From Magicicada septendecula (taxonomy: Eukaryota > Arthropoda > Insecta > Hemiptera > Cicadidae), in contig CM068368.1 in assembly GCA_034769895.1 (NCBI GenBank), forward strand, positions 338,915,076 through 338,979,075: DNA of 64,000 nt, given 5' to 3'. Within the stretch, counting starts at the first letter, position 1, and each line of letters starts with the position of its first letter. The position numbers and the translations under genes were made by a program. Below, piece after piece: positions 38,031-51,116 of this stretch. The notes under the pieces are model-generated. The model was not told the origin of the DNA and did no database searches. It saw only the letters and a list, made by a program, of their open reading frames with translations.

Positions 38031-39199
38031 CAAGCAAATTTGGAAGGACAGTGTGCGAGATCATGGCCTGGACGTATGCAATTTAAGCAGAGTTTATTTT
38101 TAATTAAAATATTTTTTCGTTCCAGGGGAGATATAGCCACGAATTGTGGACACTCAGAAAGGCGGTGTTTACCACGACACAGCAGACAGATGTTATTACT
38201 GATATGAGAATGGAATGTCGACCTCGTTATATCAACCGGTTTAATAGCTTTGCGATAGGGAGACTTATCGCTAACGTGTATTTTGCTTACTGATCTGGTC
38301 GCAATAACTTACTGGTCTGGCCGTTGACGTTTTGCAATAACTGCCTTTTATTATTTAAAAATTTAATAAAATTACTGAAATTAGGAAATTGCTCGTCCGA
38401 CAAGCTTTCTTTCCAGAGCCGACATGTATGGTTATCGAGTTTTTGCGTTAAGTATTGAACGAAAATGATTTCAAATGTACTTACCGTTAAATTCAATGAG
38501 TTTAAAGCATTTATATTCGCGGTGATCTCGTCAATGAATTTGGAAAAGCTAACCATGGACTCTTGTTGAATGGACTTCACACCCAAGACATTCTCTATGT
38601 GATAGGCTGAGACAATTAATTTGCTGTCGTACCTGGCTCTTAATAGATCAATAGCTACCGCATAATTTTCATGGGTGATTGGAAGAGATTTTATTACATT
38701 TAACGCCTCGTCCCTTAATGAAGAGTGCAAATAGTGTAATTTCTGAATGTCCGTCAGGTCAGTTCTGACGTGTACTAATTCCACAAACATATTATAATAA
38801 TGTTGCCAATCAATAATGCTGCCTGAGAAGCAGGGCAGTTTAATTGGCTCTAACTGTATGGGGGGGGGTGTTAATTGGCGTAACTTCAGCTTGAATCAAC
38901 GGTTTCTTGTTCACCTCCTCTACCTGCTCTAATAAATGGTGTAACTTGCACTCAGTATTACAGAGATCATCCTCTGTTTGAACTCTTTCACTGACTGATG
39001 CGAAATCGGAATCGTCAGCCTCAATCTGGGTCTGAATTTCGTCATACTTCGCGGACAATTCCATCAAATGGCGGAGTTTAATTTTCAATGCATGGTGATC
39101 GCTTATGTCCGGGTCGAAATTGTCAGCGAAAGTATTCACACGGGATATAGACGCCTTAATTGTGCCCCGCTTCTTAATTAACGCCTTCACATCAGCCAT
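38031..39199 (-). pseudogene. gag: BEL/Pao gag with zinc knuckles, frameshifted
   Basis: The start is the ATG at 39199-39197 (MADVKALIKKRG). A longer open frame reaches 39256, but without a better start. Residues 1-120 form an acidic, probably helical region. The frame is lost at a nine-base C run (38860-38868 on the + strand) and resumes in another frame as a DUF1759-type Pao gag domain (38287-38850). After another frame change at about 38,287 come two CCHC-type knuckles, CLLCRGKHRLSEC near 38165-38200 and CLNCIRPGHDLAHC near 38040-38085, which would bind element RNA. The single extra base in the homopolymer may be a real slip or a sequencing error. The other break is independent of it. Confidence 0.85.
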
Positions 39200-40095
39200 G
39201 ACCGAAATGTAAAATGTGATTTGAAAACGATATTTAAATGTAGAGCAGGTGAACAATTGTTGTAATTTTGAATAATTTGCTGAAATCTGATATGATGCGG
39301 GAGCCAGTGATCGGTGTACACCTTAATATATGACTTACTATAATAGGTACTTACTAACTTTTTTTTTTTTTTAAATAGTTTTGAAAGTTATTGAAAACAT
39401 GAATTATTCAAAATGACAATATACCTATAGCCTTATCACATCACTTAAATTTCTTAATGCATTATTGCACAGCTGCGTAAATGAAAATTTATGTACATAT
39501 GTACATATGAAATTCTAGATAAAAATACAAGTTTATAGCCACCTGACAATAATATCTGTTTATGTAAAAATTATTAATGATACTATATTAAATGCTATTA
39601 AATCTGTGCAAAAATATTACTTAGTTTGCTGTACCCATCAATTATACATGAAAAATTATAAAAAATGGAAGTTTATAGTTACGTGGATGTTGAATCGCGG
39701 CGTGCTCAAGCTGGCTTCGATCCCGTTGTTCGATCCTGTTCGGCAATCCTTAGAATTTGGCGCACCACCTGTTTGTGCTGGTCGGGTGACGCTTGAAGTC
39801 GTAGCTCTCCGTTTAATTTTAAAGTTCTGGAATTTCGTTGCTGTAGAACAAATGATGCTGTCTTGCCGTGTCTTGTTGTCTCAGAGTTGCTGCTCTGCAG
39901 AATCTTGCAGTGTTGAGTATGAATTACTTTTCAGAACAATGAAGGCATGCAACGGCCAGCAATCTGAGGTATGAAAATGTTCGGGTTTGAACCAAACGTC
40001 GTTTGGACCCATTAAATGAAATATTTCTGAAATCGTGGTGGACCAAAATGCGGCCCGTATGACCAAATGAGATATCCGGTCGCGGAGGACCAAAA
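39200..40095 (-). other. BEL/Pao copy 2 leader with primer-binding site
   Basis: On the minus strand the 5' LTR end CA is followed by TTT and then TGGTCCTCCGCGACCGG (about 40076-40092). This is a primer-binding site by position and by its leading TGG, which would pair with a tRNA CCA end. A similar TTTTGGTCC word recurs about 55 bases further in. The rest of the leader, about 0.8 kb, is non-coding and includes an 11-12 base T run near 39360. I do not name the tRNA. Confidence 0.65.
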
Positions 40096-40565
40096 TGTCT
40101 TAGACGCTCTCGATGAATCTTAAGTTGGTCTTAGAACGCTGCTTGTGGTGCTGGTGTGAAATGAAATGATGAAGTGGACTGTATATATTCTTGAGATAAT
40201 AGTTTATTGAAAATTAACAAGACATAATTGCTGGCGCGTGCAGTTTTAGCGAGGCATAAATGCCGGAGAATTAATATAGAATTAAATATTGCAAACACAT
40301 AACAGTGTGTAGAGGCCGAGATCGCCTAAGTAAATTATCGCATGATGATCATGCTAAAATTATGAAATATTGAAACTTTATGTAGCCGTGGCTAGCGAAC
40401 AAGGCGTGTTGCCTGTACGGAGTCTTGCAAGGAACTAACTTAAATTTGGCTGCTGCTAGCCTGTATCAAACCGGCAGCAGATAGCAGAGAGAAAAATGAC
40501 GTCACTACACGCACCTCCAATGCGGCATTTTACAGTACAAAGTTTACATAGGTACAAAGTTTACA
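40096..40565 (-). repeat. 5' LTR of BEL/Pao copy 2
   Basis: 470 bp, about 99% identical to the 3' LTR at 32561-33034. Differences are four substitutions, one extra base in the GAGAGA stretch near 40485-40493, and absence of a five-base block next to the internal end. It would have driven transcription of the element leftwards. Confidence 0.93.
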
Positions 40566-40570
40566 GTATA

Positions 40571-43500
40571 TTTTTCATTACAGAAGACAAATATTAGAAT
40601 TAATTTCTGTTAACATTATTCTACAACTCTCAGTGGATAGTTAATAGTGTTTTAAGTGTTTTTTAATAATGCAGTAAGGTATGTTTTCTGCCCACTATTA
40701 AGTTCTTCTACTGAATTGTAAAACATGGAATGCATTCTTGTCTTTTAACTGCCGAAGATAATACTCTCAGGTGCCTAATGTTTAGCTGGGTTTCCTGCAG
40801 TCTGGGAAAACGTTTTGCGAGATTAGAGAAATCAGCATTTGAAATGAAAAGAGCTTTACTTAAAATAAATATTTAAATCAGTGTTTAAAAATCGCCTCAG
40901 ATGTAAAGCAAAAACAATGAATTATTATTTATCACACCCAGAAGAATGTGTTTTGTTCTAATACAGGTTCTTTCGCGTAGTGTTAATTCAAATATAACTT
41001 TAAAGTCTAATCTTGGGATAATAATAGTTGGTAACACTAGTCACGATCAGAGAAACGATTCGCCTCTCATGGTTAAAACCAAGGCAAGTAAACAAATCGA
41101 TTCTGAAGTTTACGTGAGTCGTGTGAATCTATAGAGGAAGAGAAAGGGTAATGAAGGCCTTCTCTGTCCGTTCACACGGTCCACTCTCCAAACTGACCCG
41201 CTTTACGTAGAAGGCTGATCAAGACTTAATTTACTACGTCAGACTTTGAGTCCATGACGTCCACATGACGGTCTGCTTTATTACATAAACGCTGATAAAC
41301 AGCTCTATCACGTATTAGATTACAGTGGCTGATTATAAGCGAGGCGACAAGTGACACGTTTGTTACGTTTCTTATCTTTATGATTGCTTCCTAAACTTAC
41401 TGTCGCCTTTAGGTTGCAAAACTACGAGTATATCATTTTTCTTACGGCATGCAAGATGACATTGAAATCTTGTAAACACCTAGGCAGAGCGAACCGGTGA
41501 CCAGTATTTCAAAAGTTGCATTAACTATTAAGTTGCATTTAAAAACTCAAGGTGACAAGTTGCATTTTGTCAGACCGTTATTTTCCGTCACATTCGAAAT
41601 ATGATGGACACGTTATGAAGCAATGACAGCGTTACCATACCTTATACCTAATTGGGTAAGATGGCCACTACGAGAGATATGTGAAGCAAACATTTTGAAC
41701 ACTAAAACTGCGAGAGGCAAACACGAATTCTTTGACATCATTAAATTAACTAAAGTAATTTACGTTGAATATGTGTTGGTAAAAAGAAAAATTGAAGGCG
41801 TCCTAAGTAGGACAGTTGGAGACGAAGGACACATCAAGAGTACACATACCATACTTTAGAAACTCTAAAAAATGGAATAGTGTGCGCAATTGAAATGATT
41901 TTTTGTTTGGGACAAGGCAGCGATACGATCTGCAAAGCAGTAAGAGTGTTAGGCGGACCCAGTATTGATATATGGAACCGCTGTGATATAGAAAATTACT
42001 AGTGAGTGACTGCCTCATAGATTTCTACAATATTTCCGAGTAAGAGAGTCTCGAATGTTCTTATCACATTGCCAATTTGAATACTCCAGTTAGCTGTGCA
42101 TGTTTTTCCAGAAGACGTAACTCTCAATTGAAACCATCACTTTACGTCTCAATTGAAGACGTAACACTTTAAAATTGAAACCGTCGTAATTTCAATATCG
42201 TTCATAATACGTTTGTGAATATAAACGGGAAGTAACACTACTTTACTAAGGCTTTGAAGCCGTCACTTAAAAGTATTAATGAAATATTACATTCAATGAA
42301 ATATTTACTCGTGTTATGATTTTCTTCTTATCACTCAATTTTCAAGGTGTATTACGCCTTGTATCTGCCACTATGCCATTTTCAAAAGTTGTGAGGTGTA
42401 TTGTACATGACTATATGTACGTTTGTGGCAGGTAGAATACGTTAGATACGCCCAGTGATACGCCTAGTCTCTGTTTGAGAATGGATGTCTTGAAGCACGT
42501 GAGCGATTAGTTTGGAGTGCATGATAGAATTCTGTTATTTGTTTAGCCCATTAGCTCTTGCGAAACCAAAGGGTTAAAGGATTAAAAACTATGGGGGACA
42601 CCTACTACAAACTGTACAATGTCAGAATACCAAGTCGACATTTTAAATAACTGAAAAAGATTACTCCTGAAGTCGTCAATATAAATCCTTTAGAAACTTC
42701 AGTATTCGCAAATGTATACATTCCTTTCGAATACTACTTGCCTTTTTGTTATTTAAGCAGTTTGTCATAAATCTGATAATACCTCCTACTGTTCAATATT
42801 ATTTCTTTTAAATATTGTGCATCAGTAACGCAATGCTTCTTTTTTAACCTGAAAAACCTACTCCAGACTGACGTGAATATTAAGAGGATAATCTTTACAT
42901 AAAAATGTAAAACTTTCAACTTAGATACAGGAGTGTTGCAAAATCTTGTTAGCGTACACTTATCTGGATTATCTCATGTAATAATACGTCATTACGATGA
43001 CACTTTTAAATATAGAATGTCTCTTTCTGTATGAGACTTGAGTCTTAATGTGTAGCCTATTTATAGAGCATTCAGGAAATCGTTACTTAAGTGCTTTTTT
43101 ATTGGCTCTACTACACTCAGTACTCGATTATACTATGAATATTCTGATCAATTCATTCTATATTTTGGTTACTGATAACACGGGAAAGTTAAACCAAACT
43201 GATAAAAAATGAGTAACAATGTAGCATGATAGAGAAAATATACGTAGCATGATAGAGCATAGAGCAATAGAGCATGATGATGTAGCATCATGCAGTGTAA
43301 ATTACCTTTGGAATGATGAATAATGTTATAAAGGATAAATTGCTTTCGTGCCTACAATGGAAATACCTAAAATTGATGTGTGCTTCCTGCAGTATCTTAG
43401 ACCGAGAATGAGAACTGAGGACTGTACAAAGAAGGTTTACACTTTGACTAACAAAGAGATACTGGAAAACAATAATTAATAAACACGCCGGAATAGATGA

Positions 43501-45489
43501 AGTCGTTTATAGAAAAGTTAACATCACAATGGTGAAATCTATACTTTACATACTAGGCCTGGAGCCTATTCGATACCCGTCTTATTCTAATTTTATATCT
43601 TTTTGCTTTCAGTGTCAACCTCTCTCCGTTCATTGTTCATAAGCGCTAATTCCTGGCTGTCAATTCCGCTGAATGTATTCATGAAGATTTAATTTTTAAA
43701 ATATTTCCTTATAGTTTCGTTTCGTAATCTGTCCTAACGACTACAACCTTTCATTCTTCGTAGAAATGTAATCGACTTTCGTTGTTACCCACATTCCGCT
43801 TCAATATGCTAGTAAAGACACTGCAAAGGTCTTATAGAATTTGTTCTATACTGTAATCTTATACCGTAATTTGTTCCGTACTCTATTCTTTAATATTCTG
43901 CTTATACTTCCACAAGTATGGGTAAATTTATTTATTTTCAGCTCACTGTTCATACTATAACCTTAGGTTGGCTGACCTGTTCTACTTTGTGTTGTCATTG
44001 AGAGTGTGGATATCTATAAGTAAGTATATATGTCTATCTATAAGTAAGACAAAGCAGACGATCACGAAAGTTGCTAAATTGGAGATCAAGACGTAAAGCT
44101 GAAGGGATTGTGTTGTGCATTGTGTTAACCACGGTAATGTTTGTGTTTGAACTGCATAAGATTTGCTCTGAAAAAAATCAATGAAGGTGATTGTGGGAGT
44201 CAACCGCTTTCAGGAATAGGCAGACAAGATCTAATGAAGGCGACTTGGTACACGTGTGTGTGTGTGTGTGTGTGACAACACAAAGCGATATGGCCACTTT
44301 GGTGTCCGTGTTTTACAAGTCGGTAGCAACAAAGCATTGCAGAGTGTTACTGCATGCAAGAGACCTTGTACCACTGGCATCAGGCCAGACGATGTACGTA
44401 AGTTGTTTCTCAGTACTGTGCCACTGTCCTTTGTTTTATTGCAGAGCTTGAATTTTGTTCAGACATAGGTGTGGCGATATGAGGCAACAATTTCAACTGA
44501 CGGTCAGATGTGTTTATTCAGAAGATGTGTAAATTTGGTCTCCGATAGTTAGTTCGTCTAATTTTACGACGATATCAGTAACCAAAAGAAAAAAATCTAC
44601 TATAAAGGACGGGATATCTTAAGGTAACGGGATTTAATAACTTGTAAAATAAAGGAAATACAGAATTAGGCTCCAATGTACAACATAACGAGTTCCTTGA
44701 ATATTCGTTAGTAGCTGAGGATTGTTAAATATGGTAGCTACACTGTTTAAATCTAGCTATAAATTTAAATCAATAAATAACTATATGACAGAATAATACG
44801 AAACATTCAGCATTTATGCCTCTGTGACTACTTATTGGTCTCTTGGCATCTTTTCCCACGTTATATATAATTCTCCATATTCGAAATGCTTTCTTGTCCT
44901 ATTATTCCCAATGTGGGAATATACGTGAGCACCCCTCACGTCCCGATCTTCACTAGTTTCGATTATAACTTATATGTTTTCATTTGTTCCCAGAGCTTTT
45001 CACTTCTTATTCCATTCAGTAATGTAGTTTTCTAATAAGTCACTCAATACATCAATTATATCTTACTGTAAACTTTCCTTGTAAGCCTATATAGGTGCCC
45101 CAACATTTACTCTATACGTAATTATGGTTATACAGATGATCTCGAAATTCATTTAGTTTGTTTTTAAGTCTTATTATTTTGATATTACTAGGTGCACTCA
45201 TTTATAAGAGACTAGCTGCCTATCCTGAGGTATATATAAACACAGACTAAGGATGTAAAATTTACATTGTAAACTAGATCCACACTAGATGGGAATTGCT
45301 AACAGATTGCCTAATGTATAAGCTGTCTAGAAAATCCAATATAAACTTCGTAAATCGTTACTTACAATTTGTATTAATAGGCCTATATTGTTTAACCGTT
45401 AAGACTCTACTGTGCACTATTTCATATGGTTAGTGTTATGGAAAAAATACAAGCTACACGATAATCTACAATTTGTTTTTATATTTAAC
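40571..45489. other. no gene seen; GT microsatellite
   Basis: AT-rich, non-coding by eye. A small imperfect duplication with 'GAAGACGTAAC...AATTGAAACC' lies at 42111-42187. A GTAGCATGATAGAG duplication lies at 43222-43257, and a (GT)n tract at 44253-44273. Open frames at 41623-41859 and 44191-44468 have no recognisable features. Confidence 0.4.
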
Positions 45490-47254
45490 TATCATGTGTC
45501 GCATTGAAAAAGAAAATTGGATGAAACAACTAAGTCTTGAAATAGAAGATGATTTCAGTAGAGGAAAATGTGATAAGGCATATTTAAGGATAAATCGTTA
45601 CAGTTGAAGCATAAGACTCGAAGTAATGTTGTTAAGGATAAAAATGGTAAAATACTTTTCGAAAATGATAAGGTCAGCGAGCGTTGGAAGGAGTATATAG
45701 AGGAACTATATGATGGGGAGTTTCTAGAAAATGAGAATGCTGTAGATAGAGATATGGTAGGGCCGCCAATTAGCAGGGTGGAATTTGATTATGCCCTTAA
45801 AGGTCTGAGTATGAAAAAAGCGACAGGGCCTGACAGTCTACCAGCAGAGCTTTTGAAAAATGTAGGGGAGAGAACGAAAGACCAGGTATTTCGAATAATT
45901 ACTGGATGCTATGAAGAGGGAGTATTGTCAGTTGATTTCATTAAAAGTAGAATAATCACAATACCAAAGAAAGGTAAAGTAGACGACTGTGCTAATTATA
46001 GAACGATAGCCTTAATATCTCATGCTGCTAAGATTTTGCTGAACATAGTGAAGAACAGACTGAAAGGAAAGATTGATCACACTTTGGAGGAGGATCAGTT
46101 TGGATTTAGAGCAGGTAGAGGAACCAGAGAAGCAATCTTGGCTCTGCGGCAGATCTTGGAGAGGAGAATTGAAGTGAATAGGAAAACCTATTTAGTATTT
46201 GTGGATCTCGAGAAGGCGTTCGACAATGTTGATTGGAAGCTGTTGTTTCAAACTATGAGGAAGTCAGGACTTGACTGGAAAGTTAGAAGGGTAATCTTCA
46301 ATATTTATAGGTTGCAAAGTACTGAAATAGACATAAATGGATGTAAAAAGGAAGCAATAATAAGAGGAGGGGTAAGACAAGGTTGCCCACTGTCACCGTA
46401 CTTGTTTAATTTGTTTATAGAAGATGTTGTAACTCAGATGAAAAGGAGTTCTAGGGGAATTAAAATAAATGGGGAACAGATACACAGTATTCGCTTCGCA
46501 GATGATATTGTACTGATGGCTGACTCAGAAAAGGATATGACCCGAATGTTAGGTACGTTTAACAAAATTCTTCACGCTTGGAGATTGAGGATAAATGTTA
46601 AGAAAACTAAAATAATGGTTGTAAGTAAAAAAAGAGAAGACATTAAATCAACCATTATGTTGAACAACACAATATTGGAGCACGTTACTGAATTTTGTTA
46701 CCTGGGTAGCATAGTTACAAGTGGGAATAAGTGTCTGGCAGAGATTAAGAGGAGAGTAGCTCTGGCAAAACAAGCATTCCAGAGCAAACGGAACTTATTA
46801 ACAAGCAACCATATTAGTATTGAAACAAGGAAAAAGTTTGTTAAGGTATTTGTATGGAGTGTTTTAACTTACGGGTGTGAATCATGGACCTTAGGGAAGG
46901 TGGAGAGTGACAGACTTCAGGCAATGGAGATGTGGATTTGGCGGAGAATGACAAAAACTAGTTGGACGGATAGGAAGACGAATGAACAGATCTTAGAGGA
47001 AATAAATGAGAATAGAACACTGCTTAGGAGTATAGAGGTGAGGAAGATTAAGTTGATAGGGCATGTGATCAGACATAGTGCTTTTTTAACTAATATCTTT
47101 GAGGGCAAAGTAGTGGGGAAGAAGCCCAAAGGAAGACCAAGAACTGCATACTTCCGCAGCACAATGAGTGTCGTGAATAATGAAGAATATCGCAAGGGAT
47201 AGAGTGACGTGGCTACAGCGACAAGGCATTGCCTTTAGGAGTTAATAATAATAA
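45490..47254 (+). mobile_element. 5'-truncated LINE with TAA-rich 3' tail
   Basis: The copy begins inside ORF2, upstream of RT, and ends shortly after the ORF2 stop in a short TAATAATAATAA tail (about 47241-47254). Short 3' tails of this kind occur in several LINE clades, and 5' truncation is the normal outcome of target-primed reverse transcription. A frame change near 45,600 separates an upstream piece (45490-45600) from the main ORF. I found no clear target-site duplication by eye. Confidence 0.8.
45604..47202 (+). pseudogene. LINE reverse transcriptase (ORF2 C-terminal two-thirds), nearly intact
   Basis: 532 open codons from a TTG; there is no natural start here because the copy is truncated. 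RT motifs in order are KATGPDSLPAELLK (residues about 75-88), QFGFRAGRGTREAI, FVDLEKAFDNVDW with D201, GGVRQGCPLSPYLFNLFIED, and RFADDIVL with catalytic D300 and D301. These are followed by a C-terminal arm with CESWTL and a GRPRTAYF motif. The stop at 47200-47202 follows a late frame slip near 47,185. In the next frame the sequence continues NIARDRVTWLQRQGIAFRS before its own stop, which is the expected C terminus of this family. The catalytic core is undamaged. The endonuclease domain is missing, so the copy is dead on arrival rather than long decayed. Confidence 0.9.
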
Positions 47255-50200
47255 TTTAACTATCTGCTAATAATTTCATTACTTCCAACAATTTGCTACA
47301 ATTTATAGAGATATAAGAAAACAACTGGAAGAAAGTTGATGTCACACAGTATAGCAATTCTTGCAAGTCAACGGAGAAGTCATATCCTGTCAGTTAAAAA
47401 AACATTATAAGCAAGTATTCGTTAATAGAAATACAGTGACAGCGGCCGGACGATAAAATCGTGAGGTGTATACAAGCTTGCTTTTCCATATCGTAAATAT
47501 ATTGTTACTGAAAGCACTGTATAAATATTTTTTCTGAAATATTGCTACAAATGTAATTATCTAATTATCGCTATAATCAAACGGAAGTATTAAAAATTGA
47601 GTTGGATAAATGCGTGCCTTGGAAAACTGGATTCTGGCGTAAGAGGAAAAACAGACGTACACCATTGATAGGAGTGTCCAGTAAATTATCGAAGGTCAAT
47701 AGGGAGATGCTGTACAAAAACAATAAGACAGAGAGATATAAATGGAGAGACAGACAGAGAGGGGGTTTTATATACGAATGAGACGGATATTCCAACGATA
47801 AAGAAGTGACTCTTCCAGCATAACAACGTATATTTACTTGTATTTTTCTTCTACGCGTTTCTGAATGTCTGTGACTGCTTATCTCCTTCACCTTTGTTAC
47901 CATTCTTTCCCTTTCTTACATCTTACAAAAATAAACAAATCTAGACCAATGATGATAAAAGGTGTTATTCATTGTTATTCAGTTATTCAGTATTGATAAA
48001 TTGGTTTATACGTAAAACAGATGAGACGGCAGAGAACGATGTTTAAATTATTTTTACACATTATGTTTAACATTTAGATAATATGTATGTTATATGAATC
48101 TCATAATATAAAACCAAAACCGGTATATAAAAATATATTGGAAAAATGTAATTTCCTATTATTTGAAAACCTGTAGATAAACACTTAAACAAAGCAAAAA
48201 ACAAAAATTATTGCAGTTTGTTGATGATGTAGACTATGTTATATCGCTGATAATACTTTGAAACAGAAGGTATTTTTTTGCAAAATTTAAATTCCGATTG
48301 GAACTTTTGTTCTGTGCGCAAACTCTATATATATATCTATTAAAGTTGAACTATGTTAGTCAAAGAAAAATCGGAGAAGATCGGTTAATAAAAATTTCGG
48401 GTCTTTCCACGGATATTATGGGTTTCTCCAATTGAAAAACACTATTCTCGGAGTACATGTTTCAAATTTACTTACATATTCTACGGAAAATTTATATTTA
48501 CACTGCCAAAAAATATTTCATTTTTTGAGTCGGATTCTAATTCTTCTTTGTATTTTTTTCTATTCATTTTTCTTCTTCACAGGCATCTAGTTTATTGTTA
48601 TACAACTACCAAAAACAAAAAGAGCCATTTCAACGTCTCTGGTATTATACTCTACGAACTTACTGCATGAAGTAACACAAGTATATTGTGTAGAAGCATA
48701 TAAGGAAGGTTACCGATTTCTTTGTTTCCTTTGCAAAAATGCAACAAAATTGGAATAATTTCCAATATAATGCAACTCATTTTAGTATATTATAGAAAAA
48801 TAATTTTTATTACTACAAAGAAATATTTATTTCTTTAGCCTAATTAAGTTAAAACTTTGTTTGGTTTTTGGTCCTTCAACCTCGATCAAGATCAATTTTA
48901 AGAGTTAGAAATTAATTAAGCCTCTATAAAACTTTTATAGGTTAATAACATCAGATTTATTTCATCCTCGATTAACTTACACCTTAATTATTGAAGAAGA
49001 CTTTTTAAATATTATAATAATGATAAATGTTGTTCTCTATGTTTAGAAATGAATGTGTCTTCATAATATCAATATAATTTTTTTCGAATTAAAAATTACA
49101 GTTTACGTTCCACGCTGTTTTAGAAATTTTTGAGGACGATTTTAATTTTCTTTGGTGTTTTGTTTACACAACAAAATTACTCATTTGTTTATGTTATGTT
49201 GTAGATTTTCTCACAAATTAATTAATATATATGAAAACTATAGTTACAGATTTGTTATACTGACTGAATAGACTGATAGGTGTTTTCGTATTATAAGTGT
49301 ATATTTATTGGTGGAACTAACTTTTCTTACTCAGATCCGTGAGAATAGTGAAAGGATCTTGGCAGATGAGTTGAGTATCTGAGTATGTTAGGTAAGACAT
49401 TAGTAAGTGGAGAATGGAGACAGTAACTCTTGTCATCCCTTACCAATTCTCAACATGCTGTAGTTTAACAAGGAGAATTTCAAGAATTTTCAAACATTCT
49501 TGAAACAACTTTGGAGAAAATTATTGGGACAATTTCTTGGTTAATACAAGTAACAAATTGACTGCACTTTTAATCGGTTTCTTGGTATTCTTTTGGGTCT
49601 AGAAACGAAATTAATCATGACAAGTAAATTGGTTTTATTTGTTAATGTAAATAAATATTGGTACGTTTAAATCACTTAGATTAAATATGTAACTCATATG
49701 TAAGGTACTCACCACGCCAAAGACGATACTCATTTAATGAGGACCAATGAAGAGCCGAAGGGCTATAGGCTAATTGTCAGTTACGTGATAGTTCCTCCGA
49801 TTTATGTAACCATAGCTATGTAGACCTATCTGACGTAGCACGCGTTAGGTAACTCCACGCCAAGTGGGTGCGACTTAAGCTTGTGTCGCTTCTGACCTGT
49901 CTTTCTCAAATCATTTGCTCTTGAATTGTCCTACCGACTAGTTTTTTATCTCACTTTATTTTATATTATTAAATTAGTAGTAGTTAAATTAAAATAACTC
50001 TTATAATAATAATAACGCAGCTATAAAAAACAATGTATTACAATAAAATACTTTTATTATTATTAATTTTATTTATATTAAGTTATGTTATTTCTCATAT
50101 CAGCTTCAATGAAGTAATACAGCAAGGATGTTGAAAATAAAACCAAAATTATGATATAGAATTAAGTTGGTTCTTATGTTAAAGACAGTGAGTTCGCATG

Positions 50201-50312
50201 AGAATTTAAACAAGCATATAAATGGGTAGGTAGAAAGACAGGCTGATGTGGAAAGAGGAAGACATGCATGAATACAGTACCAAACTCTGCTATATGTGTG
50301 ACCTTAACACTT
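47255..50312. other. no gene seen
   Basis: AT-rich non-coding DNA. The patch 49705-49900 is less AT-rich and may be a fragment of a repeat, but it has no identifiable family. The open frame at 47577-47903 on the minus strand has no features. Confidence 0.4.
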
Positions 50313-50676
50313 TGTCACCGGACAAAAGGCTTGCCGCATGACAAATGGCGCCAATCGTACACTCTAGTTATTTTGGTGGCCCTAAAAAGGACCTGGTGGC
50401 GAGAAAGTTGATGTTGGTAGTGCCGCGCTGAGATATTCGGCGGCTGCGCCTGCTGATCGTGGCGTACTACAGTCCTCCTCTTCTTTCGGCACCGGTTGTA
50501 GAGTCAGCTGCCGGCCCAGCGAAATCCATCGCTGGCGCGGAACGGGAGTGCAAAGACGCAAGAACGGCGGCGGTTCTATTCTTCGGCCGTTCCTTCCGGC
50601 TGACTCCGCCTCGACGTCGTCCAAGAGAGGAGAGGAGATGAAGTGCGTCCGATGGCGTGGCGATGAAGTGTGTGCA
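50313..50676 (-). repeat. 3' LTR of TRIM-like element
   Basis: 364 bp, GC-richer than its surroundings. It differs from the right copy at roughly nine to ten positions, several clustered near 50540-50555. Minus-strand start TGCACACACTTC, end CCGGTGACA. Confidence 0.85.
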
Positions 50677-51116
50677 AAATTGTCTGCATTGCATTATGGA
50701 TGCGGGGTGTCTTTGCACCCGTGGCTTGATTGCAGCATCTGGATCGTGTCCAATGGCTGCCAGAAGTAAACATAGTGCTGGTACATGTCGACAGGTTACC
50801 TAAAACTGGAAAAGGAAACCGCCAACCAGTTAACTGAGAAGGCGGGGGAGTATAACTTTTATTTGTTTAATGCACTGCCACTGGTACCGATTCAAGCAAC
50901 AGATGTTGCCCGTTTCAAGTCCAGTCAGCAGACGCCCTGAGGGCGTCGGTCGCTCCCCGCGAGGCGGAGAGCCTCCGTGCCAGTGAATGATGACAGCGAC
51001 AAGCAGCCGGCTCAGAGTGCTAGGAGGTGGACAGGAAGGAAAGAAGGACAGTTTGGTGAAATACTCTGGTCTAGGACTGATGATTACTTGTTTTTGTTTA
51101 TTTAAAGAGGATGGCG

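Larger units (their letters stand above)
32561..40565 (-). mobile_element. complete BEL/Pao LTR retrotransposon (copy 2), minus strand, coding region broken
   Basis: This is a full structural unit: 3' LTR at 32561-33034, noncoding DNA, pol, protease and gag remnants reading leftwards, leader, and 5' LTR at 40096-40565. It is flanked by the 5-bp direct repeat GTATA (32556-32560 and 40566-40570), the target-site duplication expected for BEL/Pao integration. The LTRs start TG and end CA. Between them I count four substitutions, a 1-bp indel and a 5-bp indel at the very end, so about 1% substitution divergence. Total length is 8,005 bp. In contrast to the LTRs, the coding interior has at least six in-frame stops and several frame changes. 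The element inserted recently but was already defective or decayed unusually quickly. Confidence 0.95.
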
